Assembly (NCBI GenBank): GCA_030753015.1
Contig: JASMDC010000071.1
Location: 1-7,626, forward strand
Source: Candidatus Undinarchaeales archaeon
GTDB taxonomy: Archaea > SpSt-1190 > JASMDC01
DNA length: 7,626 bases
Direction of reading: 5' to 3'
Part shown: piece after piece, positions 1 through 6,000 of the stretch
Layout of the letters: the number at the start of each line of letters is the position of its first letter
Position numbering within the stretch: the first letter of the stretch is position 1
Translations under genes and position numbers: made by a program
The notes under the pieces: model-generated
Database searches by the model: none
Told to the model about the DNA's origin: nothing
What the model saw: only the letters and a program-made list of their open reading frames with translations

Positions 1-3000
1 GTAATCGTAGGTGACGTCCGTGCTGTACTCGCCCTCGTGGCGGCAGAACAGGTCGTGCTCGGTCAATGTCTGCGAGCCTGACGTGGGCGAGTTGGACATG
101 GAGTCGATGGTCCAGAAGTGGGTGCCCGTATTGGCCGGATCCTTGAACTGGTAGGAGCAGGCGGTCTGGCCGTTGGGTGAGCCTCCGGAGCGGTAGGTGA
201 GGCCGCACGTCATGTCCTGACTGCTACGGATGATGCCCACGGGAGTGTTGAACGACAGCTTGGCTGTGGCCGTGTAGCCGCAGTAGTACCACATGTTCTC
301 AGTAGGCCCGAGCGGCTGTGCGTTGGAGATCGGGTACACACGATCGCCCTTGTTCCGATTGCTGCCGCACGGGATGTCGGTGAAGAGGTATTCTGTGTAG
401 CCGTAGTACCAGCCTCCTATGGTGCACTCGTTGTAGCCGTAGAAGCACGGTGCGGTGCAGTCGATGCATCCGTACAAGTAGTAGTCGCACGTCATCTCGT
501 TCGCAGGCTCGTCATAGGTGCACGTGTTGGCACCGGAGATGGGGCCGCACATGACCGTGCCGCAGGTCATGGAGTGGGCGTCCACGCGCTGGTTCTCCTG
601 GTTCCAGATCCAGATCTTGGATGCGATACCGGGCATGTCCTTCCAGATGCCTTCGTCACAGAACTCGGGCATGTCGTCGTTGTCCAGGTCCTGGGAGAAC
701 CCATCGTCGTAGCACTTGTCGTTGAACACGCAGTCGGAGTCCTCGTTACAGCAGGCCTTGTCATCGGAGGAGTACACGCACAGGTTCACTCCCGCCTTCT
801 CGCGCGACACGCAGTGGGAAATCCAGTTGTCCGTGTCGTCGCCGCAGCACTTCTTATCATCGCCGCCGATAGCGTGCTCGATGCCGCCGTCGCCCGCCGT
901 CTGGTCGTCGAAGCATGCCAGGTCGCACCAGTAACCGTCCGACTGGTCCCAGTTCACCGTGAAGAGCTTCTCGGTGTACTCCTGGCTGGTGGCGGTAAGG
1001 GCCGACATATCGCCCGGCGAGTTGCCGAACATGGTGCCTGTGTAAGCGAACCGGACCTTGGCGTTGTAGTCACCCTCCTTGCGGCAGTACTTGGCCTTGC
1101 GGGTCTCGACGATATCGGCCGATGGGGTCGGCGGCTTCTTGGGCGTGTACGAGGTGCCCGTGAGGTCGAAGTAGTTGGTACCATCGGGATTGAACTCGTA
1201 CTCGCACACGGTGGTACCGTACGCATACCCGTTGTTACGCTTTGTGAGGCCGCAGCTCATACCTTTGTTATCGATGACCGTTGAGTCGGGATCGAACACC
1301 CACACCGTGGCCGTGGTCGTGTACCCGCAGTGGTAGTAGTTCTGCTCACCGCTCACCAGGTAGCGTGTCGTCTCGTCGAAGGCCGTGGCGCCCAAGTCCC
1401 AACCCGTGTACTTGAAGTCCACGTGACCGCTGTAGTGGCCGCCAATCGTGCACATGTCGTAGCTGTATGAGCAGGAACCCGTACACCAAACACCGCTGGC
1501 CTGGCTGAAGAACGTGCACTCGACCTTGTCGATGCCGTTGTTGTACGCGCAGCTCGTGGTGCCGGACGAAACACCGCAGTCCACCGAAGAGCAGGTCACT
1601 GTATCTTTATTGATCTGGACTTTCTCCAGGTTCTGGATGGTGATCTTGACGGTGACGATTGGCAGGTCACGCCAGGTACCCGAAGCACAGTACTCCTTGT
1701 GGCCATCGGCGTCCACGTCACCCTCCCACTTGTCGTCGTAGCAGATGTTCTTGAACAGACAGTCCGTGTTCTGGTCGCAGCAGGCTCTATCGTCCGTGGA
1801 CACGGTGCAGGCATTGGAGCCCTGCTTCTCCTGTGACGCGCAGTCGGTCTTGTACTCGCTCCCGTCGTCCTGGCAGCAGAGGTGGCGGGTACCGCCCACA
1901 CCGCCGATGTCCCAGTACACGGTCTTGCCGGTGCAGGTAGTTGTACAGTATCGACTGGTGTCCCAGTTCACAGTGTAGAGGGTGTCCCACCCGATAGTCT
2001 GCTCGCTCACATCGGATGGCTTCCCATCGCATTCCTTGTTGAAGTAGAACTTCATCTGGGACTGCCACTGGCCCTCCTCGTCGCAATGTGCCGAATCTAC
2101 CCACTCGGTAGTGCAGGAGGCGTCGAGCTCCTTGTTGTCGTTCTTGGTGCACGAGCCCTTGTGACAGGTCATGAGCTCCCAGTTCTGCCTGATCTTGCCG
2201 CTCTCCTTCACGCGGATACGGTAGAACGCTGGCGAGCAGCGGTAGATGTCGATCGGCCCGTGCCATTCCTCGGGCACAGCGTTCTTGCCGTTGCACGACG
2301 GCGACTCGTAGGTGAACTTGGCCTTGGTCGTGTACATGCCCGCCACCTTGCACAGGGTGTAGTCCTTGGTGGGGCAGCTCTTGGACGAGATCTCGTTAGA
2401 GTTGGAGCAGAAGCCCAGCTGACCGCTGGTGTGGCAGGCGAGGGCACCGCTGTTCCATTCCTTCCCGCCTTTACCATCGTACACGTAATAGTCGATGTGG
2501 ACGGGCGAACCGACGTAGCAGTAGAAGAGCTCGTTGCGTGTGAACTCCTCGGTCGCGGGCATGTTCGCCGAGTAGTCGCACCGCTTGCCCTCGTAGGTGT
2601 ACTTGACGTTGCCCTTGTACCAGCCCTTCTCGTCACAGGTATCTATAGGCTTGGCCGCGGAGCAGGTGAGCAGCCGGTCAGCGGCGTTGTTGCGCCGACG
2701 CGAGCTGATGCCGTTGGTGTCGTGCCAGTTGATCTCCTGCAGGTCTCCGCCGGCGACGCATCCGGTGGTGCAGGTCTTGTCGGCCTGATAGACCTTGCCC
2801 GTCTTCGGGCTGATGACCTTGTAGCGGACCTCGTCGGTGATGACGCAGTTGTACATGTTGGTACGGCTGAACGCCGATGTGCCACCACTTTGCATGGCCG
2901 TACTATCACAGTTGGCACGGTCATGTGTAAGCGTGCCTTCAACAGAGTACCCGCCAGGTGCCAGGCACTCATAGTAGTCGTTCTTGCACTCGTGGGACCG

Positions 3001-6000
3001 CTCCTTTCCGGAAACGCTTGCATCGCAGGTGTACAGGTCGAAGATATCAGAGTTCTCTGCGGGCTGGTCCTTGCACCCTCCGCCCGTGAATTTGGCGAAG
3101 TCCACCCGAGCACGGATCTTACCACCCACAGGGCAACCCTTGTACTTGAAGGGAGTGCATGTGATGGTACGCTTCCCACCAGAGCAGGAGACTGAGCATT
3201 CAATCCAATAGGTGTCGATGATATTGTTGCTCTGGTCGAGTATCTGGAGCTTGACGTTACCATCCCCTTTTGGCGGATCCCCTACGGAACCTGCGCCGGA
3301 CGGACAGGAGGAGGAGCACTCCACGTTATTGATCGTCTGGATCTTGCCCGCGTAATCATGGAAGATGCGGAACTGTGCGTACTCCGGATTCTCCTTCCAC
3401 ACGCCGTTCTCGCACTTCTCCTTGGCATTGTCGCCGTCCACATCGCCGTTCCAACCGTGGTGGTAGCAACCGTTATTGAACACACAGTCGGTCTTGCTGT
3501 CGCAGCAGGCCAGGTCGTCGCCACCACGATCACAAGCCGTGGACACGGCCTCGATGGTCTCGCAGAACCTGTACCACTCGTTATTGTCATCACCACAGCA
3601 CTTGTTGCCGTGGACCTCACCGCCGACGTTCCATGCGATGCCCTTGTCCTTGACACCCGTTGTCTTGTCGTCGAAGCACGACAATGAGCAGAAGGTGCCC
3701 GAGTGCCCGTCCCAGTTGATGTTGTACTCTTTCTTTGTGATGTCCTGGGACGCGTCTTCGAGCTTCATACCGTCCCAGTTGTTGCCTGCGTAGTGGACAC
3801 GGGCCTTGAAGTAGTGGTCACCCTCGCGGTCGCACTGGCGCTTCTGGCCGCTCACGGTTACGTACTTGGTGGGTGTCCAGCCCGAGTATGTGCACTCGAC
3901 GTTCGCGTTGTGGTTCGTCGGGTCCTTGGAGAACTGCTTGGTGGGACAGACCGCCCATTCACCGTTGACATAGTAATGGCCGCCCACATAGTAGTAGATC
4001 TGCATGGTGGTCTTGAGCGAGCAGGAGAAGATCTTCCCACGGTCGATCCAGACCGGATTGGTCCTGAAGTCCTTGTTGTGGCAGTTGCGGCCCGCGTGCT
4101 TGATCTCGCTCCTGAGCGTATAGTAGCCCTTGTTGCTGCTGCACACCGTCGTCTCGGGTATGGTGACCGTCGGGCAATCGCTCTTGAGCTCGTACATGCC
4201 GCCCGGCTTGTGGCAAACGGTGGAGCAGTCCTTGTCGCCAGAGGTCCAGGCCTGGCCGCCCTCGGGCTTGTAGAGGTGATACTCCACGTGGTCAGTGATA
4301 GTGCAGGTGTAGAGGTTGTGCTTGCTGATCACGGAGGTGCCCCCGTCCACCATGGGCATGCCATCGCAGTTACCGCGGTTATGGGTGATGGTGGCCTCGG
4401 CCTGGTAGGTACCGGGGATCAGGCACTCGGTGAAGTCGGTGGGGCAACTATGGGTCCGCTCCTTACCGCCCTCGTCGCAGGTGTAGAGGTCGAAGACCGC
4501 GGAGTTGGCCATGTCGCGCGCGGGGCAGCCGCTCTGCCCACCGTAGGAGGGGAAGTCGATCCGCGCCCGGATCTTGCCGGCCACCGGGCAGGCCGTGTAC
4601 TTGAAGCTCTCGCATGTCCACACTGACTTGTAGCCCGAGCAGGTGAAAGAGCATTTGGGATAGAACGTGTTGATGATGTTGTCGTTCTTGTCCATGATGC
4701 GGAGCTTGACGTCGCCCGCTCCCTGAGGCGGAGTGACGTACCCGGAGGCACCTGGGCAGGCGGAGTCACAGAGCACGTTGTTGATGTTGTAGAGCTTACC
4801 GGCAGCGTTGTGGAAGATGCGTATCTGGGCGTACTCGGGCGAGTCCTGCCACTTCCCGTTCACGCACTTCTCCTTGGCGTAGTCGTTGTCGATATCGCCG
4901 CTCCATCCGCTGGCGTAGCAGTTTCCGTTGAAGACGCAGTCCGTGGACTTGTCGCAGCAGGCCAGGTTATCGGACGAGGCGGCGCACCCGGCACCCGCGT
5001 CCTCCAGCGTCTCGCACGTTCTGATGAACTCGTTGGCGTCGTCCTCACAGCACTTGGCGACGTCGCCGCCGATGTTGTACTTATTGGAGCCGCAGGCGTT
5101 GCAGTAGGTGGCCGACTCGTCCTGGTCACGCCAAGTGCCTGACTTGCAGTACTCACCATTGTAGTCCGCCTCGTTGGAACCAGCGTGGTTGGTCTGGAGG
5201 CAAGTGCCCTGTGAATAGCATGTGTTGCCGTTGGTGCAGTCGTTGTTGTTGTTGCAGCAGGCGTCCGTATTATCGGCGTTGGACACCTTCCGGTACTCAC
5301 CTGCATCGTCACCGCAGCATTTTGCGATCTCGCCGCCGATGTCGTAGTTGCTGTCGCCGTGACAGGCCTTGCAGTAGCTGCTCTTATCGTCCAGATCGAC
5401 CCAGGTGCCGGCCTTGCAGTACTCGCCGCTGGTGGCCGCATTGGAGATCGGGAGCGCGGTGTGTGCGCATTGTCCGTTGGTGACGCACTTGTTGTTGTAT
5501 GAGCAGTCGTTGGTCTTGTCACAGCAGGCGTCCGTCGAGTCGGCGTTGTTGGTGATGCGGAACTCGTTGGCGTCATCGCCGCAGCATTTGGCACGGGAGC
5601 CACCGTCGGAGGTACCGATGGCCCACCAAACGTCCTTGTTCACGCAATTCTTGTGGCAGTAGTCCTTGGTGTCCCAGTTGACGGTGTACTGGGTGCGTGT
5701 GCGGCTTTCCACGTTCTTGTTGCCCGCCATGGCAGTGCCGTCCCAGTTCTTGCCCGTGAATGTGTACTCGACCTTTGTCTTGTAGTCACCCTCGATACGA
5801 CAGTAGTTCTTGTTGCCGCCGACAGTGACGGACTTGCCCGCTTCAGGTGTATATGCACTGTACGTGCATTCGTGGTTGATGCCGCCCTCGACATTGCCGG
5901 GACTCTTAGCGATGACCTGCGGGCAGCTCATGGCCTTGTTATTGATGAAGTAATGGCCGCCTACCCAGAACCACAGCTTGGCATTGAGCACCAGAGAGCA

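Larger units (their letters stand above)
1..2352 (-). repeat. Superunit 4 and following (partial), switching to type B modules
   Basis: From the Cys codon at 2350 the series continues with a GMY domain, an EGQW domain (2085), a CCQDD module (1878), a type B module, an EGDY domain (1086), a second CCGDD module (849), a second type B module and an EGEY domain (45), which is cut by the window edge. The spacing between the last two CC-x-DD sites is 343 residues, shorter than the 484-487 of the type A region. No type A landmark (INNV, LYTC, GGKER) occurs here, so the architecture changes toward the C-terminal side of the fragment. Confidence 0.8.
2353..4143 (-). repeat. Superunit 3 (597 residues), type A with one extra domain
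   Basis: This superunit runs from the Cys codon at 4141 (CSSNKGYY) to that at 2350 (CKVAGMY). It holds a GYY domain, an EGDH/GNNWDG domain (from 3834), a single CCGDD module, a type A module and a PGGY domain (2967). An extra domain starting at 2637 (CDEKGWY) is not seen in superunits 1 and 2. The segment joining the PGGY domain to the extra one is unusual for this protein: it has an RRR run (2692-2700) and a Leu pair, and few cysteines. Confidence 0.82.
4864..5688 (-). other. CCGDD module 2 (275 residues), three cassettes and a terminal DxDxD loop
   Basis: It opens with YTVNWDT and C-x3-C, followed by three CC-x-DD signatures (CCGDD, CCGDD, CCEDD; first Cys codons 5584, 5317, 5050) and three ACC-x5-DC motifs. 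Only the last cassette ends in the acidic loop GDIDNDYAKEKC (4864-4899); the first two carry GEYCK-x-GTW and YC-x-AC instead. The Gly of CCGDD is Glu in the third copy. Tandem duplication of the cassette inside one ancestral module explains the extra length. Confidence 0.82.

Noticed and set aside
1882-3195. Long plus-strand open frame of 437 codons (also 3703-4626, 6373-7197, 574-1284, 5653-6318, 4810-5142, 3358-3687)
   Set aside because: All are in exact codon register antisense to the giant frame. Stops there would need sense codons TTA, CTA or TCA, which this GC-ending codon usage rarely contains, so long shadows are expected. Their translations are Val/Ala/Leu/Arg-rich with no recognisable motif.
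5053-5586. Regular 267-bp tandem repeat considered as a CRISPR-like array
   Set aside because: The units are long, coding, diverged and without identical short repeats separated by unique spacers.
4860-5603. Minus-strand frame of 247 codons rich in Thr, Pro, Ser and Ala (also the shorter 206- and 188-codon minus frames)
   Set aside because: It is out of phase with the giant frame and overlaps the triplicated CCGDD array; its low-complexity composition is what a shifted reading of Asn/Asp/Cys/Gly codons gives.
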